A DNA stretch of 64,000 nt from Hymenochaete sp. R1 (taxonomy: Eukaryota > Basidiomycota > Agaricomycetes > Hymenochaetales > Hymenochaetaceae). Under the pieces are notes generated by a model that saw nothing but the letters and a program-made list of their open reading frames with translations, was not told the origin of the DNA and did not search any database. Below are positions 22,545-33,337 of this stretch, piece by piece. The position numbers were made by a program, and so were the translations under genes. Position 1 is the stretch's first letter; each line of letters begins with the position of its first letter. The stretch is taken from positions 1 to 64,000 of the forward strand of contig JAFREE010000135.1 in NCBI GenBank assembly GCA_019400425.1. The letters are read 5' to 3'.

Positions 22545-23063
22545 CTAAGAACTTTTCTCTCCAGAACGGCGACCCATCGTGGAAGACAGAATACTCCGCT
22601 TATAGGCTTTAATTCCATCTAAGCCGACCTGTTCAGCGCTGCTCGAAGAAGCTATACCCCTATTCTCCACTTCAACAAAGCATCCGTTTGGCCATGATTC
22701 TCCGTCTATAACGTTCCTCAAATCTCCTAGATGAGTGGCCTTTGAGCCACTCGAGGGCAAGGGAATATTGCTTATCTGGAGCTTGGCGGTTGCGCTCAAA
22801 GCGATGGAAACGTGGGCGTATTCTAGTCCATCGAGACCACTGCGTCCATCTCCCGAGCATGATACGGTTACGTTTGGTTTGTCCTCAGCGAGCTCTTTGA
22901 AGAAGCCTGCTCGAGGGTTTGTGGCCGAGCTCGTGTTGTAGATGATGTATCCACCATTGTGGAGACCCACATGCACCTCAATGCTAAATGAATTGGGGAG
23001 AGTCCTTTCATTGGCGTTGTGATACAATCTGAGCTTGTATTGAGCATACGGATAGCTGGACAT
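22545..23063 (-). CDS. Family F small protein, copy 5
   Basis: A single coding exon of 172 residues, minus strand, starting MSSYPYAQYKLRLY. It is the closest relative of copy 4, sharing the GLDGL anchor at 76-80, the DLRNVIDGESWPNG block, the NGCFVEVENRGI 12-mer and the SGEKSS end. The phase of the leader, the promoter element and the intergenic sequence are also shared, so the two are a recent tandem duplicate. Divergence is highest between residues 15 and 70. No targeting signal is visible and no known domain is recognised. Function unknown. Confidence 0.8.
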   Translation of the reverse strand: MSSYPYAQYKLRLYHNANERTLPNSFSIEVHVGLHNGGYIIYNTSSATNPRAGFFKELAEDKPNVTVSCSGDGRSGLDGLEYAHVSIALSATAKLQISNIPLPSSGSKATHLGDLRNVIDGESWPNGCFVEVENRGIASSSSAEQVGLDGIKAYKRSILSSTMGRRSGEKSS

Positions 23064-23067
23064 TGCG

Positions 23068-23196
23068 CTGCGGAAGAAATATATACTGTCAGCTTAAGTG
23101 CTCAAGGTAACGTTCGAGTAAGCGTACATCTGTTCTCCGCGGTGCGTCGTGATGTTATAAAGACTCAAATGCTCATTGGGATGTCCTCTTTAAATA
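23068..23196 (-). promoter_or_regulatory. Leader intron and TATA-like box of family F copy 5
   Basis: Minus-strand TATTTAAAGAGG at 23196-23185 lies 122 bases before the ATG. A GTACGC...CCGCAG intron (23127-23068) follows GAACAGAT and ends four bases before the ATG. The arrangement mirrors copy 4. Confidence 0.5.
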
Positions 23197-24665
23197 CCTG
23201 GTCTGATAAAGTTCAAACCTCAATTTTCGCTTTAACGCTTACCAGTAGCTTCAGTCCCGTAATACAAAAATCTAATTGACTAGCTTTGCTTTCTCAGAAG
23301 AGATTACTTTTGAAACTCGCCGTTTGCCACTCGCCACTGGTTAACTTGAATCTATTGCCTTCCGGTCAGTAAGTTTGCTTGTTATTGATCCTATCCGACG
23401 TCTGATTTTGGTTTATTTTTCCGTAGGCATACGCCACCGACTTACACCGAGTAATCCCGGGCCCATTGATACTTCCAGTCCTGTCCGAGCCTCGGAGGGA
23501 ATAGACCTCTGCAAAGTTCCAGTCTAGTACCAAACTCATTCTTTTCATCTCTTCTCCGGAAATTATGTGTTTTCTAATCAAAGTGGGATTACATGGCTAG
23601 AACAGAGACGCGTCCATTCGCAGATTCGATTCCATCAAGCACTTCAGAACCACTTCTTCGTTGGACGGCTCTGGATTGCTTCAAGATCTAATTCTCATTA
23701 CACTACTAGTACGACGCGATTCAAAGCACAACTTGAAGATCATTCATACTTTTTTTTAGAAGTACGAAGTTGGATCTGAATCATCCGATGAAGATAACAC
23801 ACGAGTTCACGATTATCTCTCACTCTTGGAAGGATACTGGTAGCCCTTCAGTTACCACCCTTAGAGCATGCACACACAGCCGACATAACGCGATAGGATG
23901 GCTGAACATAATTATGTGCGCCGATTCCGCCGCCGAACAGGGTCCACTTTTAATAGTCTTTTATCTACCTCACAGTTTTGAAGACACAGAATCAATAAGT
24001 ATTGGCCTTCAGGTCAAATACGTTCACCCATGTTTTGGTAATATATTTGCTGTGACAAGTGGGGTGAAGTGGCCTGACTGGGTAGTCCTTTGAGGGGATA
24101 TTAGGGACAGCACCGGACGCACTACGTGATATTACGCGTAGCTCGTAAACGTTACGGGTGACAGCTCTAAGGAATAACTTCAAGCTACCTCTACTAGTAC
24201 TATTGGGTGGTTCGGGGGTCCTGTCCCAACTCACGCATGCAAAGCTCAGGCTTGGAGTAAGCTGCTTGTGCCATTACCGAGCTTTGTAGGTCTATCTAGC
24301 GAAATGAATGGAGCTACTAACAGCTAACTGAGTTAGGGTTCCGGACGACCGGTATCGAGTTCGGAGCGCACTCAATGCAGCTTTACCAGTCGCACAAAGA
24401 TGCATTCAGGCTTGCTCTCGGTAAGTGGAAGTTCGTTACGAATCGTTAGTGTCTCTTCTCTTTCTCCTCCGTAAGACGTCTGCTACTTTGCAGCTGCCCA
24501 ATGGATCAGTATGCATTAACCTCCCGCTCTGAACGATATCTACATTCGTTTATGCAACAATCATTATCGCAAGCTACTGACATTAAAATCCCATGTAACC
24601 TTTACCCGGGAAAAATCACTAAGTTGAGCGATTGCTACATCATTACAAGATGCAATTCTCCCACA
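23197..24665. other. Intergenic within the family F cluster
   Basis: The first 250 bases resemble the upstream region of copy 4 (TTTGCCACTCGCCACTGG near 23315). The rest holds only weak frames, one of 107 residues on the plus strand from 23770, with no family similarity. I see no degraded family F copy, but a diverged one could escape reading by eye. Confidence 0.4.
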
Positions 24666-25382
24666 CTAGGCAGAGTCATCGCTCGCATTCGCGTTGCTTT
24701 TAGCACGACGTGATTTACGGGAACCGCGAGATCCCAAAGAACGAGCGTGGGATGTTATCTTCTCCAAAAAGCCTATTTTCTTGAGCGGAATGTCGAAATT
24801 GCCCATCGGTGCGCCGCACTCATCATCAGTAACTTCTATTGGGGGTCCAAGGCGAACGCGCCTGACCGTGTACAGTCCCTCGTTTCTGACCGCAGTCACC
24901 ATCCCGCCTGTAATCGAAAAAGGGACTAGGCACTCCAATTCCTTGCCCACCTGCACAGCGAGTCCCACTGGCACCTGAATCGCACGATTATGAGATAAAG
25001 GGTCGATGTTCAGCCCCACATCAAAGCTTTCTACACCATCAATTCCCTTCGTCGTATCGCCTTTTGGCTGCACAGAAACTGGTCGGTCAACATAGGAGTT
25101 TTCGTATATGTAATAGAAGGGACCTTTCGTGGCGCTGACAGCCGTGGCGCCTGGGCAGAGGGTGAAAATGGCACTGTGCCCGGCGACTGGGGTAGTAAGG
25201 CGAATACAGAAGTTTATCTTGATGGCGCGTTCAATATCGCCACTGTGTTTATTTTCTTGGTCATCAGGGTGCCAGATGAGAAGTTGATAGGGAACATGAG
25301 TATGTTTCGTGGGTTGTATGACGCTTTGTCCAGGTGTAATGAAGTCACGGCCGGAATTAGGATCGGGTTGAACTGATGGCAT
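24666..25382 (-). CDS. Family F-related protein, copy 6, long form with basic tail
   Basis: A single minus-strand exon of 238 residues starting MPSVQPDPNSGRDF. Residues about 30-180 follow the family pattern: YQLLIW opening strand, a central GIDGVESFDVGL anchor matching GLDGLEYAHVSI of copy 5, an IQVPVGLAVQVG strand, and VRNEGLYTV near the place of VENRGI. It differs in an extra N-terminal 30 residues and a C-terminal Arg/Ser/Lys tail (RSLGSRGSRKSRRAKS) that could be a nuclear or nucleic-acid-binding segment. A minus-strand TATATAAAGG lies about 60 bases upstream. The similarity is weaker than between copies 4 and 5, so membership is likely but not certain. Confidence 0.65.
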   Translation of the reverse strand: MPSVQPDPNSGRDFITPGQSVIQPTKHTHVPYQLLIWHPDDQENKHSGDIERAIKINFCIRLTTPVAGHSAIFTLCPGATAVSATKGPFYYIYENSYVDRPVSVQPKGDTTKGIDGVESFDVGLNIDPLSHNRAIQVPVGLAVQVGKELECLVPFSITGGMVTAVRNEGLYTVRRVRLGPPIEVTDDECGAPMGNFDIPLKKIGFLEKITSHARSLGSRGSRKSRRAKSNANASDDSA

Positions 25383-25436
25383 GATTCGTGAATTGTACGA
25401 AGATTTGAGAGGGGGCCTTTCTCTGCAACGCGGAGC

Positions 25437-25450
25437 ACCTTTATATAGCT
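25437..25450 (-). promoter_or_regulatory. TATA box of family F copy 6
   Basis: Minus-strand GAGCTATATAAAGG lies about 60 bases before the ATG at 25382, an ordinary distance for an RNA polymerase II core promoter. Confidence 0.5.
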
Positions 25451-26018
25451 CATGCTGACTTCGGTAAGATAGTTTGCTCTATCGGCGGTCCTTCCCAATG
25501 CACGTCTTCGCTAACATGCAATATTGTTCCCGCGGGCTCACCACTCGTATGAGTGTGTCCGTCCTGCTCAGAGCCAGTGCATAGTGCTTGTACTTCAAAT
25601 CTTAAAACTCTGACCTTTGAAGAGTACTCCGACTGGTAACGGTCAGGGTAGATTGTCTGCTTAACTTCCAGATCATCGACTCCAGAGGATACGTGGTCGT
25701 GATAGGGGTTTCCAATGGTTATTCGCGTGGAGTGACGCCTGTATTTTCTCCAAAACCCTTCTGCGATGACTTTCAGAAATTACCGGGTGTGCAACGTTCA
25801 GTTCAGGGACGGTGGTAGTGAAATCAAGCATGACATTGCATACGGATTTTTTCGTCTGGCAGTACATCGGAGTTCGTAAACGGGTACACAACTATATAAA
25901 GTCAGATGAAAATCTCTTCATTTATAACTTTTTTGCGAGCTAGAATAGATGGTCCACTTACTTCAGTCATTATATACTTGACATTTGTGAACATCTTGAA
26001 TATATCGAGCCACCCAAC
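25451..26018. other. Intergenic, no gene seen
   Basis: Only short frames. The stretch lies between the promoter of family F copy 6 and the 3' end of the SRP9 gene. Confidence 0.45.
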
Positions 26019-26657
26019 CTATTTCCTTTTCTTTCCTTTCTTCTTCTTTACTCCTGCAGATGCCGGTCCACTTGTTGAAACCGCTGGAATTGGCGTTCCC
26101 GCACGCGATTCCTCCGATTTCACACCCGGTGTTCCTTTAGATTTCGCGCCGGGTGCGGGCGCCAACGAAGGAGGCGGCGGCGGCCGAGCGTTTTGCATCT
26201 TACGCATGAGCGAGAGGTTGAGTGCTTCGAAGCGGTTGAGAAACACGGAGGAGTGGGTTTTGTATTTCAGGCACTAGAATCAAGGGTGCAGCCATCAACT
26301 CGGTAAGTGACTTCATGGGCGAGGTAGGATCAAGACATACTGTTGCGTCGTCTGTGAGCTTCAGCACCAATATCCCTTCCGACGCTTTCCATTTCACACA
26401 ATATCGTGCCTGATTCAGCACCAGAAAACATAAAAGTATTGATGGTATGCCAAGAATCGTCGTTAGAGTGAATGTAGGAATGCGGCATCCGGAGCAATCG
26501 TTTATCATGCCAGAGAAAAGCAAAAAAAAGCGACTTGTTAGTGACTTCAGTTCATTCAAGTACAAATGAAACTCTTTGAACGTACCTTGTTGGGAGATTT
26601 CGCGTACAGAGCTTCCGCAGCCTCTTGATATTCGTGCCATGACGATATGTAGACCAT
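26019..26657 (-). CDS. SRP9: Signal recognition particle 9 kDa subunit (SRP9)
   Basis: Three minus-strand exons, 26657-26586, 26409-26341 and 26273-26019, encode 131 residues. The first reads MVYISSWHEYQEAAEALYAK, the second ARYCVKWKASEGILVLKLTD and the third CLKYKTHSSVFLNRFEALNL, which together are the SRP9/Srp21 fold. SRP9 pairs with SRP14 to bind the Alu domain of SRP RNA and pause translation during ER targeting. The C-terminus carries a Pro-rich linker and a Lys-rich end (KKKKGKKRK), longer than mammalian SRP9 (86 residues) as is common in fungi. The gene is divergent from the UBC7-type gene with 466 bases between starts. Confidence 0.88.
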
Positions 26658-27123
26658 GCCCACGATCTTACGACGTACTCAGGCTCAGGTTAGGCTGCCG
26701 CCCACTGAACGTCCAATCTTCACTTTCTCGATACGAGGGAAACGTCGAGAGCCCTCCAAAGTCGATGCGTACGTATTTAGGGCTTCACACTTAGGTGCAA
26801 TCGAAAAAGACAGGACTTTTCAGCGCGATGGTAGATGAACAAGCTCGCGACCTGCATATGCATAACATAACGCAGTCTGCGTGCACGAATTTACAAGTAA
26901 CCGTGAGAAAAATATTAATATTAATGTCTGAAGTTCACCTTCACAAGCTTAAGCAACCGATAATATTATGTAATAGTTGCATTCGTGAATTCGTGGCGGA
27001 CCTTTGCTCTTAGTCGGCATATTATTTATGTGTCTTGTACACCGCCCACGACTTGCTCTTCGTTCTTCTTCAGCTTGCATACCTATCTCAATACGTCCTT
27101 GGCCATCGCTATAGACCTTCGCA
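26658..27123. other. Divergent promoter between SRP9 and UBC7-type gene
   Basis: An AT-rich stretch with no gene, between two divergently transcribed ER-pathway genes. Confidence 0.5.
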
Positions 27124-28246
27124 ATGTCAAGAAGTGGTGCGATGCGACAAACGGCGGTTCAACGGCTCCTGAAGGAGTATAAGCAACTGACCATAGAAGG
27201 TATGCGAGCTACGAGCGCCACTGTATCACTTATTCCTACTTATGTGTTCCAACTGTAGGTGCACCGGATGATATGTTTACGGCAGGTCAGAATGCGAAAC
27301 ACGTCTGCCTTCATATCTGTCTGGCCACTTAACCCAAATCCAAGGTCCCATCCATGACGACAACGTATTCGAGTGGGAAGCATTTATACTTGGACCAAAA
27401 GACACGCCTTTCGTAAGCATCTCCTCTCTCGCTCTCATCTCATCAACGTGACTCGAACTCCCGTCTGTATTCACAGGAAGGTGGGGTATTTGTGGCCCGA
27501 TTAGACTTTGTGAGTCGAGAAACGGAAGCACGTACGTTCTTGAACAGATTCCGCTAACCATCGTGGCGTCTACCGTCCTACCGCGGATACGGGCTCGTTC
27601 TTCCCTCGAACCCTTTCTTTTTCAGCCTGAGGATTATCCGCTATCTCCTTTCAAGATGAAATTCGACCCACCGCTCCTTCATCCTAATGGTATTTTGTTC
27701 TCTCTCGTTTCTCGTATGACTTTCTGAGTTTCTAATAATATTTCTCATCCGCCAATTTCTTTGCTTTTTTTCCCGATTTCAACGTATCTTGCTTTCCTTC
27801 GTTGGCAACAGTTTACCCCGACGGAAACGTTTGCATTTCGATCTTACACGCTCCTGGAGACGATCCCATGCAATACGAGTCGGCCTCGGAGCGATGGAGT
27901 CCCGTCCAGAGCGTCGAGAAGGTCATCTTGAGCGTCGTTTCGATGCTTGCAGGTATGGAACGTTCCACTTTTGTGCGTGCAAGGGAATAACCGTGACTTG
28001 CTGGTGACTGCCTCCGTTTTTGTTACGTTTCGCGATTCTGCGTTTTATTCTCTGTCGATGTCTAGAACCTAACCTAGAGAGTGGAGCGAACGTGGACTGC
28101 TGCAAACTTTACCGGGATAATTACGACGTGCGTTGTTCATCCTTCATCCTTTCTACTGCCCCTTCTTATCCCCTTTCTTATGTGTCTTTGAACAGGAATA
28201 CGTTCGCCAAGTAAAAGAATCGATCCGAAAGATGCTCGACCTCTAG
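27124..28246 (+). CDS. UBC7: Ubiquitin-conjugating enzyme E2, Ubc7/UBE2G2 type
   Basis: Eight exons, 27124-27199, 27259-27285, 27345-27412, 27477-27509, 27626-27689, 27812-27952, 28066-28127, 28196-28246, encode 173 residues. The product is the E2 of ER-associated degradation, working with Hrd1 or Doa10-type ligases and usually recruited by Cue1. The sequence shows [53 protein letters not shown] with active Cys97, the G-type loop [14 protein letters not shown], and [13 protein letters not shown]. The HPN asparagine is present, unlike in the UBE2G1-type gene at 18 kb. The first introns of both genes fall after a 76-nt first exon in the same phase, and both have a phase-1 intron right after HP[NS], pointing to shared ancestry. 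Confidence 0.93.
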
Positions 28247-29915
28247 TCTCAAGTATCCAAACCCTCTTCAAACTTGCGGCGACTTGTTTGATACCGTTTA
28301 CAATGTACAGTATGATCTGCCCAATGTCCCTTCTTCTATTTTTGGATATACAACACTCTGAATATTTTGTCTCTTCTCAAAATGCACTACGATGCGTGAA
28401 CCATCGTCAGGTTTTCGGTTTCGTCTTGCGTCAGTTTTTCAGCACTTGCGCCTGCTCCCTTTCCTTCAACGTCTCGTTGAATCATGCCTTGCTCTTGCAC
28501 GTGTGTTGCTTTAAAATTAGTCAGCCCTTGTCTACTTTATCCCTATCCCCCAGGCTATTCCTTTTGTCTGCAATGCACTCCCAAGCATGGGAACCACCAT
28601 CCCCTTTCCTCCCTCTCCAACTTTGACCGTATCTTCACGAAATGAGTTCATCCTCGCGAAAGCCCAACAGAAGCAGAGGCGCCTACAGTAGAAACCCTCC
28701 TATTTCCCTTCCCTTCCCTCTTCTACGATTCCTTCCGATTTGGTCGCCCTACTTTTGTTGGTACGTAACGCCTCCTTCCTTCCTTCCTTCCCTCCTATTT
28801 TCTTTTTTCAGAACGACCTTTGGGGATCGGTGGGTTATCTTTCGTTCACGCGAGATAAAGAAAAAGGACGTGCGGGTGCGGGTGTGGGTGCGGGTGGCTC
28901 GGGCTCGGAGTCAGACTAGACTTGAACGTGGACGCGGACGCGGACTTAAGGTAGGAGCGTAACTCCGAGGGTGAGAGGACTACGCGTATTCTTTCTCTCT
29001 CGTTCATAAATACGTGCATATATATATAGAGAGAGAGGGGGAGGGAGGGGGGAGGGGGGACGAACTGTAGTGAATGAAGTAACTGACCACACCACGCTCT
29101 CCTTCCTTCCTACTTCCTACTTCGTACCTAAAAGTAGTTAAAACCTAAACTTTGAACGCCCCAGAATTCAATACAAATATGAATGTTATAGAAAAAAAGT
29201 GAAGACCAAGACGAGGGGGGGACGAGCACTGGGATTCACAAAATCAGTAATGGTTCATTTCGCTTTCGCTTTCGATTCGATTCGATTCGATCCGTTATCT
29301 TTATGAGGGAGAGAATGGGGATGAGTCGTCATGGCGTGGCGTGGCGCCCAGTGACCAGTAAGCAATAAATACCAAAATAACAAATAGCAAAAAAGTCATA
29401 TAGGTACATCGTATACCATACAACGTTATTATACTTTTTTGGTGGAGTGTGGAATGTGTGAACTGTCTGGTGCTACTCCAGGCTGCTTTCGCGCAGGGCG
29501 TTAAGCGGTGAGGTGTGTGCAGGTGTATGTGGGGTAGGCGGAGGAAAGTGGGGAGATTAGAAAGTAGAAAATGGGAAGGTCTATTGGGATAGGTGATGGT
29601 CCAAAAAAAAGTTCGAAGGTCGAGGGTCGAAGGTCGAGGCGGTGTTGGCGCAGTACATGGAAGCTAATGCGTCGAGAGGGGAAAGAGGAAGACTGATAAA
29701 AATTAACAGAACAAGTGATTGATAAATGAAAGCAGAAAGGGGAGGGAGGGGAGGGGGAACGTTTCGCGGTCGCGGTCGCGTCCGCGCTCGAGGGAGATAT
29801 CCAACTGGCAACCATCACCACCCAACCCCAAGTACCCTTCTCTAATCAACCCACCAATAAAACCCCCACTCAATCCCAATCCCAATCCCGCTCCCACTCA
29901 AGTACCTTCACCCCT
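28247..29915. other. Intergenic with simple-sequence runs
   Basis: No gene is recognised. It holds a TATATATATAGAGAGAGAGG run near 29020, a G-rich stretch just after it, GGTGCGGGTG-type repeats near 28880 and four copies of TTCGA near 29275. It contains the 3' flanks of the converging UBC7-type and lactone oxidase genes. Confidence 0.5.
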
Positions 29916-31848
29916 TCACCCCCTCCTTACGAACACCCTCCCCCCAACATCCCGCCCATCCTCCCCCCAAACATGTCTCCGCACATACTCGTTCCTGAAC
30001 AGTCCAGCCGGGTCCACCTCCTCCGCCACGCGCACGAAGTCCCAGAAGCGTGGGTAGAGGGCGGCGAGCTCTGCGGGGCGCAGGGCGTGCGTTTTGGCCC
30101 AGTGGGGCTTGCCGCCGAGGGAGGCGGCGATGGACTCGAAGGCGGTGAAGAAGCGGCGGTAGGGGGGTCGGTGGCCGTATGGTCTGCGATGTGTGCGATG
30201 TGAGGTGAGGGAAGAAGTTAGATCAGTAAGGGGTGTAGGAGGAATGGGTCGAATGCATGTAAAGGCGTTCCACGACGACGAGATCGACAAGGAAAGAGAA
30301 GAGAGAAGCAAAAAAGAAGAAAACCTCGAAGAAACTCACTTAAACTGGATCAACCCAATCCAACACATCCGCTGCCCATAGCCCGGGCTCAACCATATAT
30401 CGTCCCTCTCCGTGAACCGGATCTCGATGGGGAAATGCGGGCGGACGCCGTGCGGGTCTGCGTACTCGAGATCGACCCACTTCTGGATTGCGAGGAGCGC
30501 TTTGGGCGCGTTGGATAAAGGGATGGCCCATTCGGTCGTGTATTGGGGGTACTGGGGGTAGTTGCCAGTGGAGGTTAGTTCCGTGTTTAGAGACAAGAAC
30601 GGACGGAGTCGGAAGGAGGGAAGGAGGACTCACTCGACAGTCGACGTTGAATATTTTGTGGGAATGGTCGATGGTGGTGGATTTCCCGCCGAGAAGCCAT
30701 ACAGCGAAACAGCCCGTCCAAACGTTCACTCTTTTCCAGAAAAGACCGAGGAAGAGGAGGAGTTGGATGAGGTGGTACGCACAAAAGACGTCCCAGAACC
30801 AACTGTTTTTCGGATTCGCGCTCTGTACGAGAAGGAACGAGTAAGTAACGACGAGGGAGGTTTTATGGGCCGCGGGAAAGGAAAAGAGTACAGAGGTGAA
30901 CCGTGAGTATTATTGTCTCTCGAAAATAAAGGGACCAGAAGGCTAAAAATAGAAAGAGAAAAACTGACTTCATACGTCCGGTTACATGCGCTCGTGCGAA
31001 CCAGACCGTTCTGGACGAACCACCAAAAGCGCGTGTGTTCCGCCGAAGCGACCCTGCTCTCGAACTCATCGATGAACGTGTCGAACCCGATCGTCTCCTG
31101 CTCGTCCCGCAGTCGGAACGCCGGCTCGACCCTCAGCTTCGCGTCGAGGATGAGGCCCGTCGCGCCGAGCCCGCACAGACTCGCCTTGAAAAGGTCGGGC
31201 CGCTCGGACTCGGAGCACGTGACCTGGGAGCCGTCGGCGAGCATGAGGCGGAGCTGGAGGACCATGGTGGAGAGGACGCCGAAGGCGAGGCCGGTGCCGT
31301 GTGTTGCGGTTGTGATGACGCCTGCGAGGGTCTGGTCTGAGATGGAGCCGAGGTTGGACATGGCGAGGTTGTGGGCGGTGAGACATGCGTGGAGCGCGTT
31401 AAGGATTATCCCGCCCTGTACGACGACGTAGTGCTTCTCTTCATTTACCTGAGCGATTTGGATGATCAGAAGGAAAGATGCCGAGGAGCTAGTTAATATA
31501 GAAAGAAATGAAAGGAGAGAAGGAGAGACGTACTTCGAGAACCTTATTGAGCTTTGTTGTGCGTAGCATATACTCTGAGGTGCAGGCGAGGTCGCTCGGG
31601 CTGTGGCCGATGCCGGCGAAACGGACGCGCCTGCCTTCGCGTCGGGAGAGCTCGAGGACGAGTGCACATTGGTGATAAGATTGAGGTTCGAATATGGCGA
31701 GGGGTTTACAGGAGAAAGTGCGACCCCAGTTAGTGAAGCGTGCGCGAGAGGAGTGGGAGGGGACTGTTATGGGCTGGAGGAGGTTGTAGAGCCGTGGTGT
31801 GGATAGGGCGTCGAGGGAAGAGTTGGGTTCTGATGAGAGCGAGAGCAT
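29916..31848 (-). CDS. ALO1: D-arabinono-1,4-lactone oxidase
   Basis: Five minus-strand exons, 31848-31534, 31448-30976, 30820-30634, 30551-30340, 30183-29916, encode 484 residues. The flavoenzyme performs the last step of D-erythroascorbate synthesis, normally at the mitochondrial outer membrane. An FAD-binding N-terminal domain shows FTNWGRTFSCKP and FAGIGHSPSDLACT, where His82 is the expected covalent FAD site. VVVQGGIILNALHACL, SNLGSISDQTLAGVITTATHG and LCGLGATGLILDAKLRVEP follow. The ALO domain has the conserved end LFRNEYVRRH. A hydrophobic stretch (AYHLIQLLLFLGLFWKR) near residue 275 may touch the membrane. The exon 3 acceptor was chosen as CAGAG|C because the nearer CAG|A breaks phase. 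Confidence 0.9.
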
Positions 31849-32516
31849 TGCGAGGGAAAAGGGATGAGATTGAGGAAGAGAACATTATTACTGGGAAATG
31901 ATCTTTAAGTAGTTTTTTTTTATAAGAATAAAAATATAAATAAGCAAAAAAAAAGAGGCAAAGGAAGTGATTGTCCGAGACAGAGTCTGAACTGAACTGA
32001 AAGAGCAGCAGCACGGAGGAGAGGAGAGACAGCCACCGCCACCAGCAGCCAACAGCAGCAGCAAAGGGATCGGCATTCTCCGTGTCTCGGTCTCCGTTAC
32101 TCCTTCCGTCTTTGACTCCCTCCGAGTCCACGCTCCCCCCTCCTTTTTTCTCACAATCCACCCTCTTCAACAACCGCCGAAAGAATCCCCCTCTCCCAGT
32201 CCTGTGGTCCTTCCCACCTCCACTCACCCAACCCAACCCACGCTACCCTCATTCTCACTTTTCAATTCTCAATTTCAAATCTCTTATTTAGAAAAAGAGC
32301 ATTTAGCCAGATTGAATTGAACGCACGGGGCGGCAGGAAGAATAATAAATCAATATAAATGGGTGCAATTCTTTTTCTCTCTCTTAATAATCCCAGATTA
32401 TTATGTTATTATCCGCAGGGACGGTGGCGGCGGCACAATGTCGTTGCCCATTTGCCTCCATTTGCCTTCCCTAGGCCTTGCGCAAAAGAAAAGGAAAAGA
32501 AAAGAAAAAAGCACCG

Positions 32517-32533
32517 ACCGACCGACCGACCGA
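32517..32533. repeat. (ACCG)n microsatellite
   Basis: Four perfect ACCG/CCGA units lie in a gene-poor region. Confidence 0.7.
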
Positions 32534-33076
32534 AACGCTCGAATTTCGAATCCAGCGCCACCCTTCCTTCTCCCTTCTCCCTCATCTGCACCGACCCTTT
32601 CCCTTTCTTTCGCTGGATTTCAGCCTTTTCACCGCTCCCTCGGTAATCAAGCTTAAGGTAAACGACCTCTTTTCGCCGCTCCGCCTCTTCCTCGCCCTCT
32701 CACTCACTCATCTCGTTTTTCTCCGCTCAAGCCTCAAGGTATCCGTCATCTCAGATTTGAAGAAGCTGTGGAACAACAAACAACAGCTCCCAGCCTTCCC
32801 CCTCCCCTTTATTTCCTTTCGAACCGTTAATGCGGAACACCACCAGGAATCAGGAAGAAAAAAAGAGGCTGATGTCATGATGCCATGAACCACGCCCCCC
32901 GCCCCCCAATCCAGGTTTGCGTTTCTTTTTCCCGAGATAAAAGGGAATTTCGCCCCGTCGCCGTCGTTGTCGTCGGTCGCCGTTGCCGTCAGGACTCATT
33001 TACAGGAATTGTCTTTTGGCCTTTTGCGACATGAGCCTGAGGGAAAATCCTCGAGCTTCTTTCGGCTGGAAACGTC

Positions 33077-33106
33077 CGTCCGTCCGTCCGTCCGTTCGTT
33101 CGTTCG
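33077..33106. repeat. Compound (CCGT)n-(TCGT)n microsatellite
   Basis: Several CCGT units pass directly into TCGT units, a typical slippage product. Confidence 0.7.
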
Positions 33107-33309
33107 AGTCCTGCTCTTTGAGCCTATTTGCCTGGAACATCAGCATCAGCCCTCTCCCAGCCTCTCACTCCCTCCGAGTCACCCCTTGCAACGCCTTCGT
33201 GTACAACACTTGGTAAGTTCCCCCCCTCCCCTCCCCCTTTCCTTCTGGAAACGTAATTTCGCCGTGGTCGCGGTCGTGGTCGTTGCAGGCTCGCGTCTTC
33301 TTCCCTTTC

Positions 33310-33337
33310 TTCTTCCTTCCTTCCTTCCTTCCTTCCT
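33310..33337. repeat. (TTCC)n microsatellite
   Basis: About six TTCC units in a row within a pyrimidine-rich tract. Confidence 0.75.

Noticed and set aside
25906..26277. 123-residue plus-strand frame
   Set aside because: It is antisense to the last SRP9 exon, whose family identity is clear.
6176..27199. Three genes with first exons of exactly 76 nt
   Set aside because: For the two E2 genes this reflects shared ancestry; the match with glycogen phosphorylase looks like coincidence.
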